Shown here piece after piece: positions 25,078 to 31,671 of a stretch of DNA of 31,671 bases. The position numbers were made by a program, and so were the translations under genes. The notes under the pieces are model-generated. The model made no database searches. It was given only the letters and a program-made list of their open reading frames with translations, and was not told the origin of the DNA. Numbering within the stretch: the first letter of the stretch is position 1; each line of letters begins with the position of its first letter. The stretch is taken from assembly GCA_964607865.1 (NCBI GenBank), contig CAZSLZ010000017.1, positions 1-31,671 of the forward strand, in the 5' to 3' direction. The stretch is from CAZSLZ01 sp964607865. Lineage in GTDB: Bacteria > Vulcanimicrobiota > JAJTBE01 > CAZSLZ01.

Positions 25078-26214
25078 ATGTTAAACGTAGGCCAACTGGT
25101 GGAAAAGCGCTATAAGGTATTGGAGATTCTTGGAAGCGGGGGAATGAGCAATGTTTACCTGGTTTATGATTTGCGTCTGGATAATAAATGGGTGTTGAAG
25201 GAGTTTCTGGGCCAGGGAGAAGACCAGCAGGAAACTGAAGTGCTGCAGGAGCATTTCAAGAATGAAGCCCAGTTGTTAGCCCGTATATCTCACCCCAATT
25301 TACCCAGGGTAATCGATTATTTTTCTCATGGGCAGATACATTACCTGGTAGAAGAATTTGTTGATGGTACTACTCTTCTGGAAATTGTAAATAAGGGTAA
25401 GTTGCCAGTCAAAAGAGTTATTCCGGTTGCCATGCAGTTGGCTGAAACTCTGGTATTTCTGCATAATCAGGGCATAGTTTACAGAGATTTAAAGCCCGAT
25501 AACGTTATGGTTGAGCCATTGGGAACCATAAAGCTCATAGATTTTGGAATTGCCCGCATTTATAAAGCCGGTAAGATGCAGGACACCATAGTTATGGGAA
25601 CACCGGGGTATGCGCCTCCCGAACAGTATGGGACTTCCCAGACTGATGTAAGGGCTGACGTCTATAGCTTGGGCGCTCTTCTACATCATTTGGTTACCGG
25701 CAAAGACCCCAGGGAGAACCCTTTCAATTTCGATCCGCCCTCAGCTTTAAATATAGTAATTCCCACATATCTTGAATCGGTAATTATGAAAGCCTTATCA
25801 ATGAAGGCCGAAGACAGATATCCCAACATGAAAGCTATGCGCGAATCACTGGAATTGGTGAGGGAAGAAGTTTCCGGCGTTTCTCCCAGAAAGAATGCTG
25901 AAGGAGAAGGGAATTCAACTCTGCCTGATAACGATAAAACCTATAAAAGTACTCTGAACTCGCGTAAACAGAAAGCTTTGAAGACCTATCAGGCTTCTAA
26001 CCAGGGTGTCCATACAAGAAACAATGAAGCAAAAAAGAACGATACCAATCCTCTGAACAAGGTTCAGAAAATAATTTTTACTATTGTTTTCTTTATGATC
26101 CTTGCCCTGTTCATAGAGATTGAATTCGGTTTTACTGTGCTTATACCGTTTTTTGTGGTTGCTACCCTGGTTGTAACATGGGTTTCATTTTCTCTTTGGG
26201 TGGGCCCAAAATGA
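25078..26214 (+). CDS. Membrane-anchored eukaryotic-type Ser/Thr protein kinase
   Basis: A 378-residue Hanks-type kinase. The catalytic domain (about 1-270) has the glycine loop LGSGGMSNVY, the ATP-binding Lys in WVLKEF (K41), the catalytic loop YRDLKPDN (HRD replaced by YRD, as in other bacterial members), IDFGIAR, and the activation-segment end MGTPGYAPPEQYG. A linker rich in Lys and Asn precedes two membrane helices at the C terminus (IIFTIVFFMILALFIEIEF and VLIPFFVVATLVVTWVSF) with no extracellular PASTA domain. All catalytic residues are present, so activity is expected. It follows the PAS/degenerate kinase gene by 22 bases and precedes the L,D-transpeptidase. No PP2C phosphatase gene is nearby. 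Confidence 0.9.
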   Translation: MLNVGQLVEKRYKVLEILGSGGMSNVYLVYDLRLDNKWVLKEFLGQGEDQQETEVLQEHFKNEAQLLARISHPNLPRVIDYFSHGQIHYLVEEFVDGTTLLEIVNKGKLPVKRVIPVAMQLAETLVFLHNQGIVYRDLKPDNVMVEPLGTIKLIDFGIARIYKAGKMQDTIVMGTPGYAPPEQYGTSQTDVRADVYSLGALLHHLVTGKDPRENPFNFDPPSALNIVIPTYLESVIMKALSMKAEDRYPNMKAMRESLELVREEVSGVSPRKNAEGEGNSTLPDNDKTYKSTLNSRKQKALKTYQASNQGVHTRNNEAKKNDTNPLNKVQKIIFTIVFFMILALFIEIEFGFTVLIPFFVVATLVVTWVSFSLWVGPK

Positions 26215-26295
26215 ATATTTTCAAATATCCGGGAAGGAATAAGATTTTTTATAGAAAAAAGATGCATACCTTATAAAAGAATAACGGGGGAATAT

Positions 26296-27924
26296 GTGTC
26301 TGTTATAAATTGTATAACACCCAGGGGTAAGATAATTCTGGCGGTTTTTTTCGCTGTGCTGGCACTGTCTATGGTGGCATTTTTCGCCGGCAGTCACTTT
26401 GCTTTTGCCCATACCGTTAATACCCTTAATCTTACAAATGGCGCTATTTTTAATAAACCCAATATCAGCGTAACCATGGATCATCCTTTTGGGCTGGGCG
26501 GCATAAAATATATTCTCGACGGCAGAGATGTTACTAGCCTGGTACAATATGAAAATGGCAGGGGAACCCTCAACCTCAATAATTTATCAGAAGGGCCCCA
26601 CCGCTTGTTTGTAGGTTTCCCCGGTTCTTATAACCCTTATTCACTGGTTTCCGATTCCATAGTTGTTAATTTTGATGTTGATTTGACTCCGCCTGAATTG
26701 AAACTGAATTATCCCGATGGCGAACTGGTGAATTCCCTTGAAGTGGCTCTGAAAGGAGAAACAGAGCAGAATTCCTCTGTTGAAGTTAAAATTAACGAAA
26801 CTGTTCTTTATGATGAAGCCGACGGAGAAGGGAAATTCCATATAACGGTCCCCATAGCAAGGGAAGTCAACCTCCTCAGCACTTCCGTATTTGATAAGGC
26901 GGGTAACAGGACATAGCTGAATACCAGGCTTATCCTGGATAATTCTCCACCGGAAATTGAAATGGTTGAGCCCGAAGAAATTGATATACTGTTGGAAAAC
27001 CATTTGAAAATCAGGGCGAAAATTTCCGATACTGGCTCGGGGCTGGCAGAATGCTATGTTAAAGTTGACGATTATATAATTCCTTTTGAATATAACAAAG
27101 AAGACGGGCTTTTCGAAGTTGAATTGAAAGGCTTGGATGAAGGCCTCTATAAAATTCAGCTTGTAGCTTTGGACAGGGCACACAGCAAGACCACGGTTCC
27201 CCTGAATTTTCTGGTTGATTCCAGGGAAAGCTTTGGTATAGATTCCAGAATTCGCCCCGGAGCTTTGGGTAAAGATGTGGAATTGATTCAGAAATACCTG
27301 GTTAAAAATGGGTATTTGAGCGAAGAAAAAATTTCCGGTGTTTATGACACCGAAACTATTGGTGCAATTCTTACCCTGCAGAAAATAATGGGGTTGCCCG
27401 TTACTGGGATTATAGATACAAAGACACGGTTGACCTTATCGAATAAAATATATATATATTTAGATGAATTTGCTTTATATCTTATCTCTGCGGATGATAA
27501 AGTTTTGAAAAAATACTCAATTGCATGCGGGAGCCCTTATTATCCTACCCCCGCCGGAGAATTTATAGTAAAGGAAAAAGTATATTATCCCGCTTGGTAT
27601 CCCCCTGATTCGCCCTGGGCTAGAGGCCAGAAACCGGTTCCTCCCGGCCCCGGTAACCCCCTGGGAACTCGCTGGGTTGGTTTGAATGGCGACAGCGTCG
27701 GCATTCATGGAACGCCTTCCGACTGGTCCATAGGCTCAGCTTCATCCCATGGTTGTATTCGAATGCATATTCCTGAAGTGGAAGAACTTTTTGAACTGGT
27801 AGATATTGGAATTCCTGTTCATATTTATGACAGCAGGCCGGCAGAACATTTGAAGTATCAACATGAAGATTATCCGAAAGCAAAACAGATAACAAAAGAG
27901 GAAGATGAAACTGAAACTAATTAA
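26296..27924 (+). pseudogene. L,D-transpeptidase (YkuD) with PG-binding domain, interrupted by in-frame TAG
   Basis: One 543-codon frame broken by a TAG at 26914-26916. Upstream: a GTG start with GGGGG before it, a membrane or signal helix (IILAVFFAVLALSMVAFFAG), and Ig-like domains (LNLTNGAIFNKPNISV, DLTPPELKLNYPDG). Downstream in the same frame, after LNTRLILDNSPPEIE, a further Ig-like unit, a PG_binding_1 domain (RPGALGKDVELIQKYLVKNG, SGVYDTETIGAI) and a YkuD domain with SVGIHGTP and the catalytic SHGCIRM. YkuD enzymes make 3-3 peptidoglycan cross-links or attach proteins to the wall. Domain conservation on both sides points to a recent CAG-to-TAG change, readthrough, or a sequencing error. 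Reinitiation at ATG 26962 would lack the membrane anchor. Confidence 0.85.
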
Positions 27925-28213
27925 ATTTCACGCTGGTGAATTTCATAAGGATGCTTGCCATTTTACGCTTCTGGTTGAATTCCATTAGCCAGGTTGAAAT
28001 AACGTTAGTCTGGTTTTTCCCTGAAAAAATGTGAACAAAGTCCATAGATGCCCTCACCTCGGCCGGTGGAGGGTTCACCATGGTTTTCAGCAGAAGTTTT
28101 TCCAATACCTGTAACATCTTTACCTTACCTTTATTTGCAGTGGTAAAGATTATCTTGAAAGTTAAATAATCGTAATTTTTAGGTTTGGTATCACCAAAAA
28201 ATTGTTTTAACAT
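27917..28213 (-). CDS. Small basic protein of unknown function
   Basis: A 98-residue basic protein, not recognised. It begins MLKQFFGDTKPKNYDYLTFK and includes MLQVLEKLLLKTMVNPPPAE and MDFVHIFSGKNQTNVISTW, which look like real helical and strand segments rather than chance. There are no membrane helices or Cys motifs. The ATG has only a weak AAAGG site about 12 bases upstream. It converges on the L,D-transpeptidase with an eight-base overlap. The 470 bases upstream (28214-28700) hold repeat copy B and otherwise nothing I can identify. Confidence 0.5.
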   Translation of the reverse strand: MLKQFFGDTKPKNYDYLTFKIIFTTANKGKVKMLQVLEKLLLKTMVNPPPAEVRASMDFVHIFSGKNQTNVISTWLMEFNQKRKMASILMKFTSVKFN

Positions 28214-28439
28214 TTTTTCTTCAACCTTTTATTATAAAGCTGGTTTAAACTTCGTCATTACAGGAAAATAACCTGCTTTAATAATATTCAGTATTTCGTG
28301 AATCTCCATGAAGTGACATACTATTCTAAAAATTTAACCATAGATTATGAATTTTGATTCCTCTATAAAATTCTTTGTGAAAGTTTTTTCGATGGCCTTT
28401 CTTGTAAGCTCCATTAAGTATATGAGCATAAATCCTTTG

Positions 28440-28566
28440 CCCCATTCCGAATGGTAGAGTCTGTTTTTTTACATAAAAGTTAGTTTAACCGGCAAAAATC
28501 CGGGCGCTCACAGACGCAAGGTAAGTGGGTTTAGAACCAAACTGATCTAAATTGAGCTTGCCATGC
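28440..28566 (+). repeat. Palindrome-rich repeat element, copy B (degenerate)
   Basis: It contains CCCCATTCCGAATGG (28440-28454), a decayed version of the copy A hairpins, then AACCGGCAAAAATCCGGGCG, CTCACAGACGCAAGG, TTAGAACCAAACTGA and a TTGCCATG end. From 28487 to about 28566 it aligns with 8589-8668 with only small gaps. It lies about 135 bases upstream of the secreted-protein gene at 28701, in the same relative orientation as copy C. Confidence 0.65.
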
Positions 28567-28700
28567 CTATTTAAATTGTTTAAAAACTACATTCAAACAA
28601 AGGGAAACCATAATGCTGATATTTAAATAAACATAAAGAAAAGAGTGGAATATTTTTTTAAGGTTATCGTATATTATTCTGAATAATGGAGGTGGATTCT

Positions 28701-30158
28701 ATGAAAAAAAATTTAAAATATTTTGTATTAATTATGGTATTTATGATTTTGGCTACAGTGGCAACATTTGCCCGTGCCCATAATGAAACTAAGGAAACGG
28801 ATTTTCAAGCATATAAGAAGGTGGTACAGAATACCGTCAATATGGTGAGTAACCCGGAAGCACGAAAAATAGCCGGGAGTTACGGTATGAATATTCTCAA
28901 TGTTACCTGGGAAGATACCGGAAGGTACAAAAATTCCAGTGTAGGGCCCAATATAAGCGATATGACAATTCAGGTGCAGGTGATGGACCCGAAAACTGAA
29001 CAGTCTCAACTGTTTTGTATGCCGGTCATCCGTTTTCCTAATTTTTCTGATAAAACATGTGATGTAAAATTGGAAGATTTTAATCTGCTGGTGGGCAACG
29101 AGAAAGGCAGTAAATTAAAGAAAATCAATCTTCGGCAGTTTCTGGCAGCCCCCCGGAAGTATCTTACAAACCCTGATTCATGGAAGGGAAAGAATAATTC
29201 GCTTCTGGCCGAAAGGGATACCCACGTTCTGGTCAGCGCCCAGGCATGTTTTCTGCCTATACCCCAGAAAGGCATAGCTGAATTTAACCCGGTTCTCTTT
29301 AATTATCAATCTTATGCGAAAAACCCCGCAGTTTTGACTATTCTGGTAACCAGAGAAGGTACCAGCACCACTGTAATTGACAATAAAAGGGATGGATTTT
29401 CTGCGGGTGGAGCCTGGGGCCAGCGGTTGTTTTTCAATCAGAATGGCGAAAGGGCAAGCCTGACGGGAAAAAGAATGAGCGATTATAAGGCGGAAAAGCC
29501 AGATAAGAAAGAAGAAGGCAAGGACGGCTCAGAAAAAGGAGAAAAGAAAGACGAAGGCTTGAATATGGTATTATTGATCCAGGTTCCTTTAAGGCAAAAA
29601 GTTCAGCCTCGCAGATATACAGTGCCTTATGAGACAGAATCTATGAAAATGGCTGCCCCGCCAGCTTCCAGTGATATAGAGAATGCGGTTATCGGCCATG
29701 GCAAAGTTGAAGGCCCATTTACTGAGATAGACGATCTGGAAATTGAAAGAGATCCCCAATTTCCGGTAAGAGTTACAGTACAATTTTATAAGGCTACCAG
29801 CAACGGTGTAGTTTCTGAAAAAGATATGGCGGGTATTGCCGCTCAGATTAACAAGGTTTATGCTGATTCTGATTATGTTGAAAGCCTGGTAACAGGTGGA
29901 GATACCGGCAGGCCTACTGAGTATGATGGTAATAAGGTTGAGCCTCCAGATTGGTGGGAAGATTTCTGGACAAGACATGAAAAAGAATTCGGAACCAGCC
30001 AGAAAGAAACCCTGGAGATGCTTCAAAAATTACTGGGCCCTGGTTGGAAGCGTTTGGAGAAGGAAGAGATTAAAAAGAAAATAGAAGATTTCAGGAAAGA
30101 AGATAAAATCAGCCTGGTTGTTCCGGCGGGAATGGGGTTCTGGAGTTTGCCATGGTAG
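28701..30158 (+). CDS. Large exported protein of unknown function
   Basis: A 485-residue protein not recognised by motif. MKKNLKYFVLIMVFMILATV followed by ATFARAHNE is a signal peptide with a likely cleavage after ARA. The mature part has beta-type segments (ILNVTWEDTGRYKNSS, MTIQVQVMDPKTEQS, RVTVQFYKATSNGV), a Lys/Glu-rich linker around residues 260-290, and an amphipathic C-terminal third (DWWEDFWTRHEKEFG, EIKKKIEDFRKEDK). The ATG at 28701 is chosen because GGAGG lies eight bases upstream. The start codon is followed by a run of eight A. The gene is flanked on both sides by copies of the same repeat (B and C). Its function is unknown. Confidence 0.75.
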   Translation: MKKNLKYFVLIMVFMILATVATFARAHNETKETDFQAYKKVVQNTVNMVSNPEARKIAGSYGMNILNVTWEDTGRYKNSSVGPNISDMTIQVQVMDPKTEQSQLFCMPVIRFPNFSDKTCDVKLEDFNLLVGNEKGSKLKKINLRQFLAAPRKYLTNPDSWKGKNNSLLAERDTHVLVSAQACFLPIPQKGIAEFNPVLFNYQSYAKNPAVLTILVTREGTSTTVIDNKRDGFSAGGAWGQRLFFNQNGERASLTGKRMSDYKAEKPDKKEEGKDGSEKGEKKDEGLNMVLLIQVPLRQKVQPRRYTVPYETESMKMAAPPASSDIENAVIGHGKVEGPFTEIDDLEIERDPQFPVRVTVQFYKATSNGVVSEKDMAGIAAQINKVYADSDYVESLVTGGDTGRPTEYDGNKVEPPDWWEDFWTRHEKEFGTSQKETLEMLQKLLGPGWKRLEKEEIKKKIEDFRKEDKISLVVPAGMGFWSLPW

Positions 30159-30180
30159 ATGAACGATTCCAACTGGGAAA

Positions 30181-30240
30181 AAAGCAAAAGATCCGGGCGC
30201 TCACAGACCCAAGGTATGTGGGTAGGGAACAAAAATGTTG
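30181..30240 (+). repeat. Repeat element core, copy C (partial)
   Basis: The sequence GCAAAAGATCCGGGCGCTCA, CAGACCCAAGGTATGTGGGT, AGGGAAC matches the centre of copies A and B (CCGGGYGCTCACRGACSCAAG), but the outer hairpins and inverted ends are missing or decayed. It begins about 20 bases after the stop of the large exported-protein gene. Confidence 0.6.
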
Positions 30241-30290
30241 AAGTATAAATATGGAAAGACAATGAGTTTTTCAATAACATTCTACAAATC

Positions 30291-30317
30291 AAAAAAAGGG
30301 GCAATTGCCCCTTTTTT
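30291..30317 (-). terminator. Bidirectional rho-independent terminator
   Basis: GGGGCAATTGCCCC is a perfect palindrome flanked by seven A on the left and six T on the right, so it can end transcription in both directions. It terminates infC-rpmI-rplT on the minus strand and could stop plus-strand transcription from the exported-protein gene. Confidence 0.92.
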
Positions 30318-30334
30318 GATAATTTAAATAAAAC

Positions 30335-30697
30335 TTAAGCTGTTTGAAGCTGATCTTTGGCGATCTTTGCGAATTGTGCGAACCCTTGGCTGTCGTTGAC
30401 TGCCAGTTCAGCCAGCATTTTTCTGTTAATTTCAACGCCAGCTTTTTTAAGTCCACTCATGAAACCTGAATAGGACAGTCCGTTTAATCTGGCAGCAGCA
30501 TTAATTCTGATAATCCAGAGTTTACGGATATCTCTTTTCTTGTTTCGTCGATCTCTATATTGGTAAGCCATGGAGTGAAGAACTTGTTCCCTGGCTTGTT
30601 TATTTCTTCGGCTTCTGGTTCCTCTGTAACCTTTTGCCTGTTTCATCAGCCTATTGGTGCTTTTTTTATGCATAACGCCACGTTTGACCCTTGGCAT
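30335..30697 (-). CDS. rplT: 50S ribosomal protein L20
   Basis: A 120-residue L20, an early 23S rRNA-binding assembly protein. It starts MPRVKRGVMHKKSTNRLMKQ with AKGYRGTRSRRNKQAREQV, then RDRRNKKRDIRKLWIIRINA and LNGLSYSGFMSGLKKAGVEI, all standard. The ATG has an AGGAGG-type site upstream. It is the last gene of the infC-rpmI-rplT operon. In Firmicutes L20 represses this operon by binding the infC leader. Confidence 0.98.
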   Translation of the reverse strand: MPRVKRGVMHKKSTNRLMKQAKGYRGTRSRRNKQAREQVLHSMAYQYRDRRNKKRDIRKLWIIRINAAARLNGLSYSGFMSGLKKAGVEINRKMLAELAVNDSQGFAQFAKIAKDQLQTA

Positions 30698-30742
30698 GGT
30701 GATTACCTCCTTAATTAGATGTAAAGTTAAAGTATTGGTTGT

Positions 30743-30946
30743 TTAAACGTATGGAATAAGGGGCCTTATTCTTTTTACATCAGTTTCGTCTGCAACAACA
30801 GGCTTTCTGAACTTACGGACTCTCTTGTTTGATTTATTGGAACGGATATGGGTACATCCGCTGAACATTCTCATTCTTTTCAGTTTACCGCTTCCGGTGG
30901 CTTTAACTCTTTTAGCGGCACTTTTTTTTGTTTTAATTTTCGGCAT
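30743..30946 (-). CDS. rpmI: 50S ribosomal protein L35
   Basis: A 67-residue L35. MPKIKTKKSAAKRVKATGSG followed by KLKRMRMFSGCTHIRSNKSN and KRVRKFRKP is diagnostic; the tail VKRIRPLIPYV is the usual ending. An AGGAGG-like site lies upstream of the ATG. It sits 27 bases after infC and 45 bases before rplT. Confidence 0.98.
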   Translation of the reverse strand: MPKIKTKKSAAKRVKATGSGKLKRMRMFSGCTHIRSNKSNKRVRKFRKPVVADETDVKRIRPLIPYV

Positions 30947-30973
30947 TAAAGTCCGCCTCCTTTCCTGATAACT

Positions 30974-31504
30974 CTATGAACTCTTCGGTGCTATCATTAT
31001 TGTAATGTTTCTTCCTTCAGATTTTGGTCTCTTTTCCGGGGTTCCAAGTTCTGAAATCTCTTCCGCGAGTTTGTTAATCATCTCGATACCCTGGTTCTTA
31101 TAGACGATTTCCCGCCCCCGAAACATCACGGTAATTTTAACCTTGTTTCCTTCCTTAAGGAATTTTTCTACCATTCTTTTCTTGGTTTCGTAATCGTGGA
31201 TATCGATCTTGGGCCGGAATTTTACTTCTTTAATATCAATGGTTTTTCTTTTCAGTCTTGATTCCCGTTCCTTTTTGCTCTGTTTATATCGATATTTACC
31301 ATAATCCAATATTTTGCAAATTGGAGGTTTACTCTGAGGGTTAATCTCAACCAGGTCCAGGTTTCTTTCTTCAGCCATTTGCATTGCTTCCCTGGTAGGA
31401 ATAATTCCTATCTGATTTCCATCGGTATCAATCAATCGCACTTCCTTGGCGCGGATCTGTCTTCCAACCCTTTGTTTCTTTGTAGCAGATATATGATTCA
31501 CCAC
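30974..31504 (-). CDS. infC: Translation initiation factor IF-3
   Basis: A 176-residue IF-3, which prevents premature 50S joining and proofreads start codons. The N-terminal domain has IRAKEVRLIDTDGNQIGIIP and NLDLVEINPQSKPPICKILD; the C-terminal domain has EVKFRPKIDIHDYETKK and KVKITVMFRGREI. The start is uncertain. The longest frame begins with GTG at 31504, but GAAGG lies immediately beside it, too close for normal initiation. ATA at 31492 has GGTGGTG six bases upstream and would fit the rare AUU/AUA-type starts used by infC for autoregulation. A structured leader lies upstream. Confidence 0.96.
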   Translation of the reverse strand: MVNHISATKKQRVGRQIRAKEVRLIDTDGNQIGIIPTREAMQMAEERNLDLVEINPQSKPPICKILDYGKYRYKQSKKERESRLKRKTIDIKEVKFRPKIDIHDYETKKRMVEKFLKEGNKVKITVMFRGREIVYKNQGIEMINKLAEEISELGTPEKRPKSEGRNITIMIAPKSS

Positions 31505-31647
31505 CCTTCAAAAATTAAAAAGCGACATTACGCTGCTTCTACATAAACAAAACTGTTTTAAAACCTTTCAGCAGCATATATTGCGACGTAGAGGCGAACA
31601 GCGGTCGCTTCTACTTGCACAATCATTTAACTGTGCTAAGAATTCAT
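31505..31647 (-). promoter_or_regulatory. Structured leader of infC-rpmI-rplT (possible L20-type leader)
   Basis: On the minus strand the leader holds a hairpin with arms TAGAAGCGA and TCGCCTCTA (eight of nine pairs, seven-base loop). A longer-range pairing of ATGCTGCT with AGAAGCAGC lies just before the ribosome site. In Firmicutes and in E. coli this operon is controlled by L20 binding to a leader pseudoknot, so a similar role is plausible. I cannot fold it precisely or confirm the L20-binding site. No certain promoter is seen here. Confidence 0.4.
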
Positions 31648-31671
31648 TTACTTCACCAGCCTGATAATTAC
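31648..31671 (-). CDS. Possible C-terminal end of the gene upstream of infC
   Basis: On the minus strand the window edge reads VIIRLVK followed by TAA. This could be the last codons of an upstream gene (thrS often precedes infC), but seven residues are too few to identify, and no family match is claimed. Confidence 0.2.
   Translation of the reverse strand, partial: VIIRLVK

Noticed and set aside
26914..26916. TAG as pyrrolysine or general stop reassignment
   Set aside because: TAG is used as the normal stop of pfk and hypB in the same window, and no methylamine methyltransferase or pyl genes are seen. A nonsense mutation is simpler.
29006..30026. Minus-strand frames opposite the exported-protein gene
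   Set aside because: The plus-strand frame has a signal peptide, a good ribosome site and consistent composition; the opposing frames have none of these.

Overview
The window reads as chromosomal DNA from an anaerobic, AT-rich bacterium with Gram-positive-like Shine-Dalgarno sites (GGAGG), sigma-A type promoters and conventional rho-independent terminators. Several genes point to anaerobic or hydrogen metabolism: hypA, hypB, hypC and hypD, and a three-subunit xanthine dehydrogenase/CO-dehydrogenase-type molybdenum enzyme. Long multi-domain fusions, many unrecognised secreted proteins and a lack of synteny with model organisms suggest a poorly sampled lineage, possibly an uncultured candidate phylum. 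I cannot name the taxon from the sequence alone.

Layout. 1-2240 (minus): a molybdenum hydroxylase operon (FAD, 2Fe-2S and truncated Mo subunits) with an upstream MoaD/ThiS-like sulfur carrier. 2331-3489 (plus): tsaE-tsaB for tRNA t6A synthesis. 3490-3900: gene-poor, with a possible decayed frame. 3915-7989 (plus): 6-phosphofructokinase, a DUF4178 protein, a DUF350 membrane protein and a long acidic protein ending in zinc knuckles. 8023-8366: promoter, tRNA-Val, tRNA-Asp, tRNA-Phe and a terminator. 8476-8672: a palindrome-rich repeat element, related to two further copies near 28.4 and 30.2 kb. 8862-13171 (minus): a frameshifted type IV pilin-like gene, a CheR-like/TPR/DUF3592 fusion and a secreted EF-hand-like protein. 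13345-17719: an exported protein of unknown function converging on a membrane transporter/HEAT/cyclic-nucleotide-binding fusion.

17906-22728 (minus): an apparent operon hypC-hypA-hypB-DNA methyltransferase-alpha/beta hydrolase-hypD. The methyltransferase has a fused specificity domain and carries a nine-G tract in its SAM-binding motif, which makes it a candidate phase-variable gene inside a hydrogenase-maturation operon. 22869-27924 (plus): a FecR-domain lipoprotein, a PAS/degenerate histidine-kinase protein, a membrane Ser/Thr kinase, and an L,D-transpeptidase interrupted by an in-frame TAG. Together these look like an envelope-sensing and cell-wall-remodelling neighbourhood. 27917-30158: a small unknown gene and a large secreted protein flanked by two repeat copies. 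30335-31504 (minus): the conserved infC-rpmI-rplT operon with a structured leader.

The points most worth checking are the G9 tract in the methyltransferase, the amber codon in the transpeptidase, the pilin frameshift, the dispersed repeat family and the unusual fusions. No CRISPR array, prophage, integrase or intact insertion sequence was seen.
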